DNA of 64,000 nucleotides from the NCBI GenBank assembly GCA_963971575.1, contig OZ020611.1:226416260-226480259 (forward strand). Reading direction: 5' to 3'. This DNA comes from Liopterus haemorrhoidalis (Eukaryota > Arthropoda > Insecta > Coleoptera > Dytiscidae). The notes beneath the pieces are model-generated. The model was not told the origin of the DNA, did no database searches, and saw nothing but the letters and a program-made list of their open reading frames with translations. This document shows, one piece after another, positions 1 through 10,942 of this stretch. Numbering within the stretch: the stretch's first letter is position 1; each line of letters starts with the position of its first letter. The position numbers were made by a program, and so were the translations under genes.

Positions 1-1791
1 TCAAATAATTTTTCTAAAACAGTTTGGGATATAATAAAAAATGAAACAAATATGGGTGGTAAAGTGAAACAAATAGAGATTGTTATTAATGATGAAACAA
101 TTAAAGATCCCGATATATTAGCTAATACTTTTAACAATTCATTTATTGAATCTTGTAAACCTATAAATCAAATTAATAGAGAAAAAGCTCTTACAAATTT
201 ATATCTTAAAAATGATTGTGTAAATGCTTCTTTGTATTTGGCTCCAACTGACAAATTTGAAGTAATAGACATTATTAATTCTCTGAATAACAAAGCTAGT
301 GGTATTGATGAAATTCCAGCTCATCTATTAAAATCTTGTTCCAATAGCATAGCTGAACCATTATCTGTCTTATATAATAAATGTTTAGAGGAAGGTACTT
401 TTCCTAACTGTCTCAAAAAGTGCATGGTTATTCCTATATATAAAAAGGGTGATGAAAAAGAAATTAATAATTATAGACCGGTGACTCAAATAACAAATTT
501 CAGTAAAATATTTGAAAAAATAATATATAGGAGATTTATAACTTTTATAAACAAATATAACATTATAAATGAGAATCAGCATGGGTTTATAAAAAAGAAA
601 TCAACTACAACTGCTTTATTAGATATAACTTCGATGATATATAAGACTCTTGACAAAGGCCATGAATGTAATGGGATATCTTGTGATTTTAGTAAAGCTT
701 TTGACATGGTTGATCATGAATTATTATGTAACAAACTAAAGTTTTTTGGAATCAGAGGAGTTGCAAATAATCTGATTAACTCATATTTAAATAATCGACA
801 ACAGACGGTGTCTATCAATGCAAACGAACGACACAATAATTTTAATGTTGAAAAAAGATATACTTCTACATCGAGAGGGGTTGAAATTGGAATTCCGCAA
901 GGATCGGTACTTGGGCCTTTATTATATATTTTATATGCAAACGACTTGTGTACGACATTAAATAACATAACAATGTATGCTGATGATACGTACACCAACA
1001 TAACTAACTTTAATGACCATCATCTAACATGTGACACTAATACTGCTATAAATGATATAAATAATTGGTGTTTAAATAATGGTATCACTATGAACTATAC
1101 TAAGACCGCGGTATTACATTTTACTCTTAAAAATACAAAAGAAGACTTAAAATATATTTTTGGTGTAGAAAGCAGACCAAGTACCAAATGTTTAGGTGTA
1201 ATAATTGATTCTAAATTATCCTTCAAAGAACACATATCTGAATTAACAATAAAACTAAATAAAATCTGTTACACATTAAGATATTTTTCAATAAATTTTA
1301 ATATAAAGTTGACTAAACTTGTTTACTACAGTTACTTTCATAGTAACTTGAAATATGGACTAGAGATATGGGGAATGACTACAGACTGGAAAAAGATTTT
1401 TAAAATACAGAAAAGAGCTGTGAGGATAATTTGTAAAGTAGGACCAAGACAATCATGTAAAGAACTTTTTAAGCAAAATAACATATTAACATTTCCATCT
1501 ATTTATATATTAGAAATTTTAAAATACATGTATAAAAACAAACAAAAATTTAACTTTCAAGGAAGCAATTACAATACGCGTAATGCAAATACAATTATTA
1601 TACCAATTCATAAAACTTCTAGATATGAGAGAGGTATAAGCTACATTGGGCCCAAATTATATAATAAATTGAGCAATAAAACAAAAGAACTTCCATACGG
1701 TCAGTATGTGTCAAAGATAAAAAAGGAATTAATTGATGGCACATACTATAATGTAGCAGATTTCTTGCATAATACTAATACCTTTTTGTAA
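1..1791 (+). CDS. Non-LTR retrotransposon reverse transcriptase (ORF2 3' part), intact to the stop
   Basis: The frame is open from base 1, so the 5' part (linker and presumably endonuclease) lies outside the window; the first ATG is at 52 (579 aa from there). It would reverse-transcribe its own mRNA at a nicked chromosomal target. Numbering from that ATG, visible RT blocks are IPIYKKGD...NNYRPV (~127-144), DFSKAFDMVDHELL (~212, motif A Asp), GIPQGSVLGPLL (~280, motif B), YADDT (~309, catalytic Asp pair) and CLGVIIDSKLSF (~382). No stop or frameshift interrupts it, unlike every other RT here except the partial copy at the right edge. The block pattern is jockey/CR1-like; the exact clade is not resolved by eye. 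Confidence 0.9.
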   Translation, partial: SNNFSKTVWDIIKNETNMGGKVKQIEIVINDETIKDPDILANTFNNSFIESCKPINQINREKALTNLYLKNDCVNASLYLAPTDKFEVIDIINSLNNKASGIDEIPAHLLKSCSNSIAEPLSVLYNKCLEEGTFPNCLKKCMVIPIYKKGDEKEINNYRPVTQITNFSKIFEKIIYRRFITFINKYNIINENQHGFIKKKSTTTALLDITSMIYKTLDKGHECNGISCDFSKAFDMVDHELLCNKLKFFGIRGVANNLINSYLNNRQQTVSINANERHNNFNVEKRYTSTSRGVEIGIPQGSVLGPLLYILYANDLCTTLNNITMYADDTYTNITNFNDHHLTCDTNTAINDINNWCLNNGITMNYTKTAVLHFTLKNTKEDLKYIFGVESRPSTKCLGVIIDSKLSFKEHISELTIKLNKICYTLRYFSINFNIKLTKLVYYSYFHSNLKYGLEIWGMTTDWKKIFKIQKRAVRIICKVGPRQSCKELFKQNNILTFPSIYILEILKYMYKNKQKFNFQGSNYNTRNANTIIIPIHKTSRYERGISYIGPKLYNKLSNKTKELPYGQYVSKIKKELIDGTYYNVADFLHNTNTFL

Positions 1792-2085
1792 TTCAATTGA
1801 TATTTTGTTTAATTTTAAGACTTTTTATATTGTTTTATTTTTATTTATTATTTTATTATATTGAATTTATTATTATTAATGTGCATATATGTATTGATAT
1901 TTTGTTTAATTTTAGGATTTTTTACATTGTTTATCTTTATTTATTATTTTATTATATTGCAAATTTTTATTATTAATGTGCCTATATATATATAAGAATG
2001 TTACCAGTTAATCAAATAGATTTATTGAAATGTTCTCCACAGAATGTATGTTTCTTTTGAGAATAAATGACTTATGACTTATGAC
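1792..2085 (+). repeat. 3' UTR of the RT element: 97 bp tandem duplication and ACTTATG tail
   Basis: After the RT stop, 1798-1894 and 1895-1990 are two head-to-tail copies of a ~97 bp AT-rich block with a few mismatches. The segment ends in AATAAATGA followed by about two and a half ACTTATG units at 2068-2085, the kind of short tandem tail seen at CR1/jockey-like 3' ends. The boundary at 2085 is set by where the next inverted repeat begins. Confidence 0.6.
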
Positions 2086-2592
2086 TATAACAATAACATC
2101 ATGATAGAAAACAATCTTATACAATCAATAACTAAAATTTACCTATGTTAGTTAAACGTAGCCATAACACACTGTACATCAATCATCTCCAAGGATGGTG
2201 AGTACAAGCAAGTTTGTGCGTACCAGGTTGTCAGGGGGGATAGTGTCGCAGCCTGTCATATTGATGCGTCGATAAAACTTGATATCATTGTATTTTATGA
2301 ATAAGTTAATATTGGACAGTTGTATAGTTTATTTAGTCTCGTTTTGAATTGTAAAATTTAAATAATAGTTTCTATATTTTGATCATTTTATTACAACATT
2401 TAATTGAAATTTAAGTCCTGTTTTCCTATGGTCTGTTTTCTTCAAGTATACATTATTGTCAATGAATTCTGCAATTCACCATCCTTGGAGATGATTGATG
2501 TACAGTCTGTTATGGCTACGATTAACTAACATAGGTAAATTTTCTTTATTGATTGTATAAGATTGTTTTCTATTATGATGTTATTGTTATAG
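2085..2592. repeat. Palindromic element with 117 bp inverted arms
   Basis: Arms at 2085-2201 and 2476-2592 are near-perfect reverse complements (for example TGGAGATGATTGATGTACAG in the right arm against its complement in the left), separated by a ~274 bp AT-rich spacer. There is no coding potential. A hammerhead-like core follows immediately at 2596. It is probably a non-autonomous element or an inverted pair of terminal repeats. Confidence 0.7.
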
Positions 2593-2595
2593 CAC

Positions 2596-2626
2596 CTGAA
2601 GAAGCCAACAATGTTGTTGGCGAAAC
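2596..2626 (+). other. Hammerhead-ribozyme-like core
   Basis: CTGAAGA (2596-2602) fits the CUGANGA core. A perfect 7 bp hairpin follows (GCCAACA/TGTTGGC, 2604-2621, 4-nt loop), then GAAAC (2622-2626). That order matches the core of type I hammerheads known from Penelope-like retroelements. I could not find an unambiguous stem III with a UH cleavage triplet, so activity is uncertain. Confidence 0.4.
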
Positions 2627-2828
2627 GTTGTGTTTTGTTAAAATAAACGCTTCTTGTCCAAAAAGCTGAGTGAAATTATTTCCTATTTCTACCTATATTC
2701 AAAATTGGACGTTAAATTACTAATCTATCAATATTTAACGTGTTACAATTTAGAATAAATCTCAGATTTATAAATTAGACATAAAGCAACCAACCGACAA
2801 ACTGACATACAAACAGAACATTTTAGGG

Positions 2829-3034
2829 CAGTGGTTCTTAACCGACGGTCCGTGAAAGATTTTTAAGGATCCGCGTATTTTAATTAATTATTAAATTTAA
2901 ATTAAAATTTAGATAAGTGTTTTCTAAATATTTTGTTTCAAAGCTTTATTGTTTTGTACCAGAAACCAGTTTGAATGCGACTCACTAGGAAATCAAGGGA
3001 TTACAAGCAAGGATAACCAAGGGAATCGTACAGA
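2829..3034. other. hAT-like terminus and unassigned AT-rich DNA
   Basis: CAGTGGTTCTTAACC at 2829 resembles a hAT terminal repeat, but no matching right end was found. The rest to 3034 shows no gene or recognisable repeat. Confidence 0.25.
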
Positions 3035-3035
3035 A

Positions 3036-3445
3036 TAATTATAGTTGGTAGATAATGAGATTCGGACCAGTCAGACAATAAAACAAATTTATTAACCTCG
3101 CTTACGTTTCGAATTAATTTAAATCTTCATCAGAGCTACAAAGATATATAGAAATATAGAATTAATAACATAAAATAATGATTAAAGAGTACTCTTTAAT
3201 AATTATTTTATGTTATATTTTATATTCCGACAATTTTGTAATGCTTGTTTTAACTACTTGACATGTTAAATTTGAACATTATTATATTTTTATACATGTA
3301 AACTTACTAAGTTATTAATATTATATTTCTATATATCTTTGTAGCTCTGATGAAGATTTAAATTAGATCGAAACGTAAGCGAAGTTAATACATTTGTTTT
3401 ATTTTCTGACTGGTCCGAATCCTATTACCTATCAACTATAATTAC
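3036..3445. repeat. Palindromic element with a hammerhead-like core in both arms
   Basis: Long inverted arms (~3036-3175 and ~3310-3445) flank a second, inner palindrome centred on AGTACT at 3188-3193. The right arm reads CTGATGA (3347-3353) ... GAAAC (3370-3374); the left arm has the same core on the - strand (TCATCAG 3127-3133, GTTTC 3106-3110). The putative stem II is weak and the cleavage triplet is not evident. A Penelope-like origin is an inference from family knowledge; no RT is attached. Confidence 0.5.
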
Positions 3446-3521
3446 TAACTTACGGACGTTACTGACGTTATCTAATCAAGTACAGAATAATAAAAGAGTT
3501 TTTTTTTTACAAAAATGCTAC

Positions 3522-5223
3522 TTATTTGTTATCATAGTCTCCTTTTAGCTCGATAAATTTTTCGCAACGATATTCTAACTTCTTTAAACCATCCAAAGAG
3601 AACGGTTTCTTGAACTCTTTAAAATAAACCTGTTTCAGCGCTGATTTTCTCGTATGGTGCGAACCTCTTTTCCAGTGAGGCATTTCTTCATGTTCTGAAA
3701 GAGAAAGAAGTCGCAGAAGGCAATATCTGGAAATTAGCAGTTCGTAGCGCAATTCGACCAATTTGGCCGATGCATTTGAAGACAAATAAGCTGATGCATT
3801 CTCATGCCGGAACAAAACATTTTTTCTCGCTAAATTGTGCCGCTTATTCATTAATTCAGCGTGTAATCGGTCCAATAAGCGGCATAATATTATCCTGTGA
3901 TCATTTTACCCTTTACCAGATAGTCGACGAAGATTAAGCCTTGCGAATTCCAGAAAATAGGAACCATGAACTCCGGCCGAAGGAATCCTTTTTGCCTTCT
4001 TCGGAGCACGTTCGCTTGGAGAAATCTACAGCTTTGACAGTTCTTGCATTTTTGATGTGTAGTGATGGATCCATGTTTCATCGATCGCCTCGGGAACTCA
4101 TTTGATTGCTCTTGTACATGTTCAAACATTGCTTCGAAATGGTCACGTGAACCCGCTTTTGATCCACTGTAACCAGACGAGGCACCCATCTTGCAGATAG
4201 CTTTTTCATGCCCAAATGCTCTGAGATGTTTACGAGATGTTTACGAGGGTTGCCTCTTGTATTTCGGGATTGCGCTAAACTAGTGCTGCTATCAGGTAAC
4301 TGACGCTTTTATCGTAAAGTTTGACATTTTTAACGGTATACATACTTAGAACGCTTTGACGTCCGAGCGCTACTTGTGTTGTTTCCAGTAACTTAAAAAA
4401 AATCATCTCGGCTAAAAATGGAATTAAATCGTGAACATTAACGAGCGATTATTTTCGATGTAGTGGAACCCAACGACAGTGAATCGATGAACTTAATTCG
4501 ACTTTTGGCGATGAAGCACCATCAAGGACTACTGTTTATCGATGGTTTGCCGACTTCAATCGTGGCCGTAGTTCGCTTAAGGCCGAATTTCGTGAAGGTC
4601 GTCCAAAATCAGTTGTTGTTCCGAAAAAATTGATGCTGTCTGTGGTCTAATACTGCAAGATCGTCATGTGACTTATCGTGAGATTGAGGTATCCTTGGGC
4701 ATTAGTGGGACCAGCATACATGCACTATTGCATGAACATTTGGCCGTCGAAAAATTTGTTCGCGTTGGATCCCACATAATTTGACAATCGCAGTGGAAAA
4801 AGCCTCAATCGGAGTGGAGGAAGTGCTTCTACGATTGGTTCAAACGCATGCAAAAGTGTATTGATGGAGAATATTTTCAAAAACAATAGTCACTTTTGTT
4901 GATAAATTATTGTTTTTGACCTCAAATCCCGAAATATAAAAGGCAACCCTCGTACCATCGTAGCTATCTCACATATCTTCACTCAGCGGTCGCCCGAATT
5001 TTATTGACTATCACTTCAGTTGTGACTTCATTCGGGCATCCCGGGCGCCTAGCATCATTCATGCTCGTAGGGTCACAACGAAATTGGGTAAACCACACGT
5101 TAATCCTTCCAGGCGACGGAGCAGAGTTCCCATAATACTTTTTAGATTTGCTCCGATTTCCTCAATAATTTTTACACGCAAAAAGTAGTGTTTTATCAAT
5201 ACACGAAATTCACTTTTTTCCAT
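3522..5223 (-). pseudogene. mariner transposase pseudogene, split by a nested mariner
   Basis: This is a DD34D-type cut-and-paste transposase relic read on the - strand. The N-terminal block starts MEKSEFRVLIKHYFLR (M at 5223) and ends after an HTH-like segment. After the 709 bp insertion at 4244-4952 the protein resumes in shifted frames: an EHLGMKK-like block near 4200, WNSQGLIFVDYL (~3915-3950), LARKNVLFRHENA (~3790-3830) and a C-terminus ELKGDYDNK before TAA at 3522. Several frameshifts are needed. The usual HQDNAPAH block reads RHENASAY and the SPDLAPSDY block is unrecognisable, so catalytic residues are lost. Confidence 0.75.
4244..4952 (+). mobile_element. Internally deleted mariner inserted into the older mariner
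   Basis: TIRs begin CGAGGGTTGCCT at 4244 and end AGGCAACCCTCG at 4952 (about 28 bp imperfect), with TA duplications at 4242-4243 and 4953-4954. The interior keeps mariner fragments on the + strand: ELNREH near 4418, a segment related to TYREIEASLGIS near 4672, and the C-terminal NWFKRMQKCI-type block at 4830-4875. Most of the catalytic domain is deleted and the frame is broken. It is related in sequence and ends to the mariner at 60380. Confidence 0.8.
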
Positions 5224-5336
5224 TGTAGCAAAAAAAACCAATTTATTCGCTTTCGGAGGCTGTAAAAATGTACTACTTCACTAATCCACTTGAAATTTAG
5301 TGTGTATATCTACAAAGAATGGCAAATGTTAGAAAT

Positions 5337-6590
5337 TTTTTTTTATTTATTTTTTATTTAATGGTTGTAGCGTTGTACACAGGACTAACCCAACACTACA
5401 AGGACAACATTATTAAAAAATATAATTACATTGATGAATATTTTTAAAAAAATGATAAATACAATATACATATATAAGTTATATAAAGTATATACAAAAT
5501 TTTAAAAACAGGTATATTATTAATACGTGTTAATATAATAGTTTTTAATCTGTTTTATTAAGATGTTTACAGTTTGAAAAAAAATATCAAGATTAAGAAT
5601 AGAAGCTTAGTTATTATAAGTAAATGAAAATCTAATAATAGGCGAATTAAAATTTGAGTTGGTTCTGGCAAAAGGCGGTGTATTAAATTTTTGTTTCTTA
5701 AATTACGGTTTGGGACATTTAAATTTATAAGTTGCAGGAGAGATGGAGAATCAACTATACCATTAATAATTTTTACAAATATAGTAATGGAGAGATCTTT
5801 TGTCAGTTACTGTAAGCATCTTAAAATATTTACAAGCATTTTTGTAATCCATGCTGGAAATTGGTGCTTTCCTAGAAATATAACAAATAAATTTTTTTTG
5901 AATCCATTCTATTCGGGATATCTGAACATTACATTGGGGATTCCAGACGGTGCAACAGTAACTTAAATGCGAATTTACATATGCATTATATAAAGTGAAG
6001 ACATATTTGTAATTTTTAAAATATTTGGATGTTCTAATGATGAAACCCAACATTTTGTAAGCTTTCTGAACTATGGTATTTATATGAATGTCAAATTTTA
6101 GCTTTGAGTCTATGGTTACACCAAGATCTTTAATATGGCTGACGTTAAGAAGTGTGTTTGAATTTATGCCGTAGGAAAATGAAAAAGTTTGATAGTTTCT
6201 AGTGAAAGTTATCTGAAAGCATTTAGAAAAATTTAGAAATAATTTATTTGATATACAGTAGTTATGTAATCTGACTAGATCCTTTTGTAGGAGCAGACAA
6301 TCAGTAATAGATGTAATCTGCGAATAGATCTTCAGGTCGTCAGCATATAGCAGTATTTGCGAATGCTTAAAACAGTTTACAATATCATTGATGTATAATA
6401 TAAACAGAAGCGGACCAAGATGCGACCCTTGGGGGACACCCGAAATTGAAATATAAAAGTCAGACTTATATTCATGAACAACCACAGCCTGAGACCGATT
6501 CTGTAAATACGAGTTAACCCAGCGCAGCAGGGGAATAGGCCCACCAAAATATTTCGATTCCTCAAAAGATCAATCCCACCTCTGATATGA
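5337..6590 (-). pseudogene. Jockey-type RT fragment, 5'-truncated, with poly(A)
   Basis: The frame read down to 5763 carries WVNSYLQNRSQAV, SGVPQGSHLGPLLFILYIND (motif B), YADDLKIY (motif C) and DLGVTIDSKLKFDIHI, the jockey/BS/X-element pattern. It is open from about 6560; farther 5' the frame contains TGA and the palm motif A region is missing, so the copy is 5'-truncated. Downstream on the - strand comes a short 3' UTR ending in an A-rich stretch (poly-T on the + strand at 5336-5344), as expected for target-primed insertion. Confidence 0.8.
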
Positions 6591-7286
6591 GCTATGTAAA
6601 CTTTTTATTAAATATGATAATTATGTCTAAAACTGAAATTATACGAAGCAATAAACCAAAAATCAAGAAAAAAGTATGAATAATTCGAAACACATTTTCC
6701 CTTCTGTTATTTGTGAAACAAAACTGTAGCATCAGCATTCGAGTAATCTTAAATTCAATGAAAAGAACAGATATAAAATATGAATTTCACCCATACGGAT
6801 ACAGTCCATGTAATAATTCCAAGAATCAAATAAAAATAATCGTAAATCACAGAACATGGACCTGCATTAGCATATTCAGCTATAGCGAATGCAAATATGA
6901 TCGTAATAGAAAAATACTGCCTCGAGCGCCATCTTTTCGTGGTAATAATGTCCGTAAGATGACGTATGCAACGTTGGAACTTTTCCCACTGTTCGTTTCT
7001 ACTGTTTGTTTATATTCGAACAATCCGAACACCCTGTTCTTATGTTCTTAGTTCGGTAATTTCGGCTTATTAACGCAATGAGATGTATTGATTTGAATAT
7101 TATGAATATGAATTTCTTCTTGTAATATGCTGGTGGTAAGAGAGCAAGATTGTGCTTAATGGTCGTTAGGGAATTTTAATTTATTTATGAATTCTTGATT
7201 TGAAATTGATAGTATTGTTATTTAGGACGAATTTTAAATATAATTTTAATCTTCTACTTTAGGCAGTGTCAGTCGAGTTGATTTTT
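6591..7286. other. No gene recognised
   Basis: AT-rich DNA. One open frame (6713-7051) has no recognisable motif and ordinary composition, and I do not call it a gene. Confidence 0.4.
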
Positions 7287-8195
7287 AGGATTTTGTAGGT
7301 ATGACCAAAAAATCCTTATACCCTCATTTTGTCGTCTGTCTGTCTGTCTGTCTGTCTTATACAACTCTTTGACCCGCACATAGGAAAAATACTAAAACAT
7401 ATAAAAAACATATCCCCCTAAAAATATGAATTTCAATTAAAAGCTCTTAGTACGTGGATTAACGATCAAAATCACACCCTGTAGCCCAGATGATTTAAAC
7501 TAAAAATCTGAAAAAATTCTAAGTAATGTACATTAGTGTGAACCGGAATAGTACAAAAGGAATTTTTGATCAGATTATGTTTTCGGAAAATAATGCATTT
7601 TTTGTGTTTTTTGGTTCACATGTGCAAAAGTTATAGTTAGGTAACACACTAGACTAGAAGGCGTATCCTAGTCTGATGGTTAGCATGTTCGCCAGCTATG
7701 CAGAAACTAAGGTTCGCTCCCGTGCAGAGGAGACAATTTTTTTTTTCATTTTTATTTTGTTTAAATTATTTTGTCAAAATTCTAGTTATATTTTGGCAAA
7801 TATTGCATTTAATTTTTAAGAGCGTGAATTTAATAAACAGTTGGAATGTTGGAATTATATTTTCATTCTATGTGTCATGTATACGAAATCAAAGGGGCGG
7901 AGCATATGACAACCAATAGAAGCCATAGGTGTAATTTTCAAAATCTTAATGAACCTTACTATATAAAAAAATACTGCACATATTTAGTAACCTAAATAAT
8001 GGTATTAGGTATTCGACTTAAAATTAACAAAAAATATTTTAACATAAAATTTGACGATAAATTATTTTAAAAATGTCGTTCATTTTGCCGTGTTTACTAC
8101 AAAGCAAAATTTGTCCTACACACTCAGCATGCTGCATTCACTTATTATATACCTGCGAAACCCTGAAATATGTGAAAATTCACACTTCACATCAA
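7287..8195 (+). mobile_element. HINE-like element F1, near full length, with tRNA-like cassette
   Basis: It starts AGGATTTTGTAGGTATGACC and then (GTCT)n at 7336-7356. It ends with the inverted subterminal repeat TACCTGCGAAACCCT (~8152), a GTGAAAATTCAC hairpin and CACTTCACATCAA before a T run. This order (subterminal inverted repeat, microsatellite, body, inverted repeat, terminal hairpin, T-T flanks) is that described for Helentron-associated elements such as DINE-1. A tRNA-like cassette sits at 7660-7735. No protein is encoded. Confidence 0.65.
7660..7735 (+). repeat. tRNA-like cassette (box A/B-like) inside F1
   Basis: A box A-like TAGTCTGATGGTTAGCA (7669-7685) and a box B-like GGTTCGCTCC (7711-7720) are spaced as in a tRNA and followed by a T run. 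A cloverleaf does not pair well, so it is tRNA-derived rather than a functional tRNA gene. Confidence 0.45.
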
Positions 8196-8697
8196 TTTTT
8201 ATGATGACATTCACAATCCTCCATCTTGATCTGTTAAGTATCAAATCCTTCCATGTGTAGAGTTAGTATTTTTATTTACAAGTGTTCAAAGTGCATTCCA
8301 TTTTAATGGTAAATAAAATACTTTCACACCCTTACTCCTGATATATTTGAAGCTTAGAGCATAATGAAAATAATAACAAAAATATATAATAACTTTCAAA
8401 CCGTACTTACTTGAAATTACAAATTGAAAGTACTTGAAAGTGAAATATTCTTCATAATATTTTTTTTTATCTACTTCGAGCTACAAATAGCTCAAGAGTA
8501 GAGATATGAAAGTGTTTAACTCAAAATGGAAGGCACTTTGAACACTACAAATATTTTTATAAATTTTTTGAAAACTCATTGTAATAAGTATGAACTATTA
8601 CAACAAGTATTAGTTTCATTGCTTGTTGGTAGTTGTCCTTGAAATTTAAAAATTCCTGTTGTTGTATTAATATTTCAAAAAGAAAATAATTTTACTC
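8196..8697. other. No gene recognised
   Basis: AT-rich DNA with a short imperfect hairpin at about 8471-8501. No coding signal. Confidence 0.4.
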
Positions 8698-9069
8698 CCC
8701 AGCAAACATTTTTATACGGGCCAGTACTGGTAAATCACATACTCCCCGGCATTGAAAGTAATGGGCCAGTACCCCGGTGTCCCCGTGGCCGTTACTGGCC
8801 CATTGATGTATCAGTTGCCGGCCCAGCAACGGTAAAGTGCAAAATAATCGCATTAGTTGCAAGATTTATTTCTGATGGTTTTAAGTAAAAAGTATGAGTG
8901 AAGAAGAGTGCTTATAAAATGCTGGTAAAGTACTTCGTATAGGCAGAATGCGAAATACAAATGTGAAGTACATTATTAATACTGGCGTTGCACTTACTTT
9001 TGGTGCCAGTAATTTACCAGCATAAAAGCAGTTTGCCAGCATTCGGCCGTTAGTTGAATGTTTGCTGGG
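8698..9069. mobile_element. MITE with CCCAGCAAACATT terminal inverted repeats
   Basis: A perfect 13 bp TIR, CCCAGCAAACATT (8698-8710) and its complement (9057-9069), bounds 372 bp. The left part is unusually GC-rich and repeats GGGCCAGTA and its complement TACTGGCCC around 8720-8830; TGCCAG/CTGGCA and GCTGGTAAA/TTTACCAGC motifs recur elsewhere. I see no clear target duplication. Superfamily undetermined. Confidence 0.65.
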
Positions 9070-9256
9070 TCTTGACAAAAAATTTGATATGTGTGAGGTG
9101 TACATTTTATGTCGTAAGAATATTCATGTTGCGGTAAATATGAACAGAAAACGGTACCCTGTCAGAGAAATTCTCGGCACGCATTATAAAAACTGAAATT
9201 AATACTCCGCGATAATACTGCATTTAAATACAAACGAGTGCAAAATCTGATTATAC

Positions 9257-9650
9257 TCTATCTCTGAAAGACTGATAGTAATAAATTATTTTGTCAGGCA
9301 GTTACCTGTGCGTGCACATTTTAAACACGTTTAAATTGGTTTTGTGTATTTCTATATTACTATTTATCATTTTATTAAACGCACGCCTGTGACCATATTT
9401 ATCATATCATTAAACACACCCCTGTGACCATATTTTTCCTCAAAATGTTAGGGTCAAATTTTTATGCCCTATTGTGTTTAACCCTAGTTCGTATTCCCAT
9501 ATACTATGTGCGGCGCACTCGGTTGTTTTTAACAATATTTCGTTTCGAACTATTCATATTTTGTCACTTTTGTTTTACCGCTTCTGTGTGATAATATAAT
9601 AACTTTTTACAAATAATAAATTTTATTACTATCAGTCTTTCGGAGATAGT
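9257..9650. repeat. Inverted-repeat element
   Basis: Arms of ~30 bp (TCTGAAAGACTGATAGTAAT near 9263 and its near-complement at 9621-9650) enclose ~330 bp. Inside, 9362-9435 is a two-copy ~38 bp tandem repeat ending CTGTGACCAT. No coding potential. Confidence 0.5.
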
Positions 9651-9888
9651 TTATAACAAAATTGACAAAAAGAATATTCAATAGTGCGCACTCAAATATT
9701 TTTCTTGGGGCGGGGGCTCAAAAGACAAAATTGTTTTATAAGGGTAGGGATCGAGAAATTACTGGAAAACAAGTGCTGACCAAAAGCACTGACAAAAAAA
9801 GGTCCTCACTTCCAAAATATAAATGACTTAAAAAAACGCCTCACTAAACACCTAAACAACAAGTGACGACCTAAATAAAGGTCCTCAC

Positions 9889-10713
9889 CAGTGGCACACC
9901 CAGGGGGGGGGCGGTAGCCCGAGTCCCCCCTAAGAAGGATGGAAATACCATTTTTACTTGCCCGACCTTAATATATAAGGGGCAAGTATTGTAATCGCGA
10001 AAATTTTCGATGTCGAGATTTTGACTGATGACCACGTTTCATGGTCCAGGGAATCCTAAAAACCTATTTTCGAAGTGCCGTCCGTATGTGTGTGTGTCTG
10101 TGTGTCTGTATGTGTGTCTGTGTGTATACACGATAACTCAAAAACTGTTTAACTTAAAGAGTTCGTTCTGGTACTAAAAAATTTTCCTAATAATTGGGAA
10201 GAACCCTATTGTTTTTTATTAAAATCCGAAACCGGAAACGGAAGTTATTAAACTTTAAAATTTAAAAAAATTCGTAACTGGTAAACCAAGCCTTGGACAA
10301 AAATTTGTATAGAACATAATTTGATGTGTTTTTGAAGATTTACCTAAATCTTCTTTTAAATTTTTTTAAAAAAATTTAATTTCTTTTTATGTATTTTTTT
10401 AGTATTATTTTTTTTATGGAAGGGCAAGTCTAGCGGAGGTGTCCCTTCGCCACTGGTTTTTAATTTGTTAGCATTATGATCTTAGGTAAATATATAGATA
10501 TGGATTTAAAAGTAGAGATGAGGACTTTTTTTTTTTGCTCATCACTTGTATTTTATAATTTGGATCTTTTTTTTTTGCTCATCACTTGTATTTTACAAAT
10601 GAAGATTTTTTTTGTCATTACTTGTATTTCAGAAGCGAGGAACCTTTTTTAAATCTTCACTTTTTTTTTGTCTACCCCCCCCCCCCCAACTAAAATTCCT
10701 GGGTGCGCCACTG
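9889..10713 (+). mobile_element. hAT-like MITE with 8 bp TSD GTCCTCAC and a nested HINE
   Basis: The TIR CAGTGGCACACCCAGG at 9889 matches CCTGGGTGCGCCACTG ending at 10713, with identical 8 bp target duplications GTCCTCAC at 9881-9888 and 10714-10721. The ends carry G and C homopolymers (9904-9912, 10675-10687). The right half holds tandem TTTTTGCTCATCACTTGTAT units (10510-10670). HINE F2 (9955-10456) lies inside. The empty site is at about 14840. Confidence 0.85.
9955..10456 (+). mobile_element. HINE-like element F2
   Basis: It begins ACTTGCCCGACC, with a hairpin to GGGGCAAGT at its very start. A GT/CTGT-rich microsatellite lies at 10086-10130. It ends GGGCAAGTCTAGCGGAGG...CGCCACTGG, where the GCGGAGG/CCTTCGC segment can fold, and is flanked by T runs. 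ACTTGCCC and GGGCAAGT are the subterminal inverted repeats. Non-coding. Confidence 0.6.
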
Positions 10714-10942
10714 GTCCTCACTACTAAAGTCCAAGGTGATAACCTAAAAATAAGGTTCACACTTCCAAAATACAATTGATTACTAAAAAAGGCGAACTCT
10801 AAAATTCGAATGTATTCCTTAAAAACACTAAAACCACGTATTGAGCTTTTGGCTAGATACGCGCCTGATTGTTACAATGAAATTTCAATCAAATTAATCT
10901 AAATATAAATTTCTTTTTTTTCAACTATGTTTTAGGTTATGA

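Noticed and set aside
6713..7051. 112-codon ORF as a gene
   Set aside because: No motif, no conserved-looking composition, and its start and stop fit chance in AT-rich DNA.
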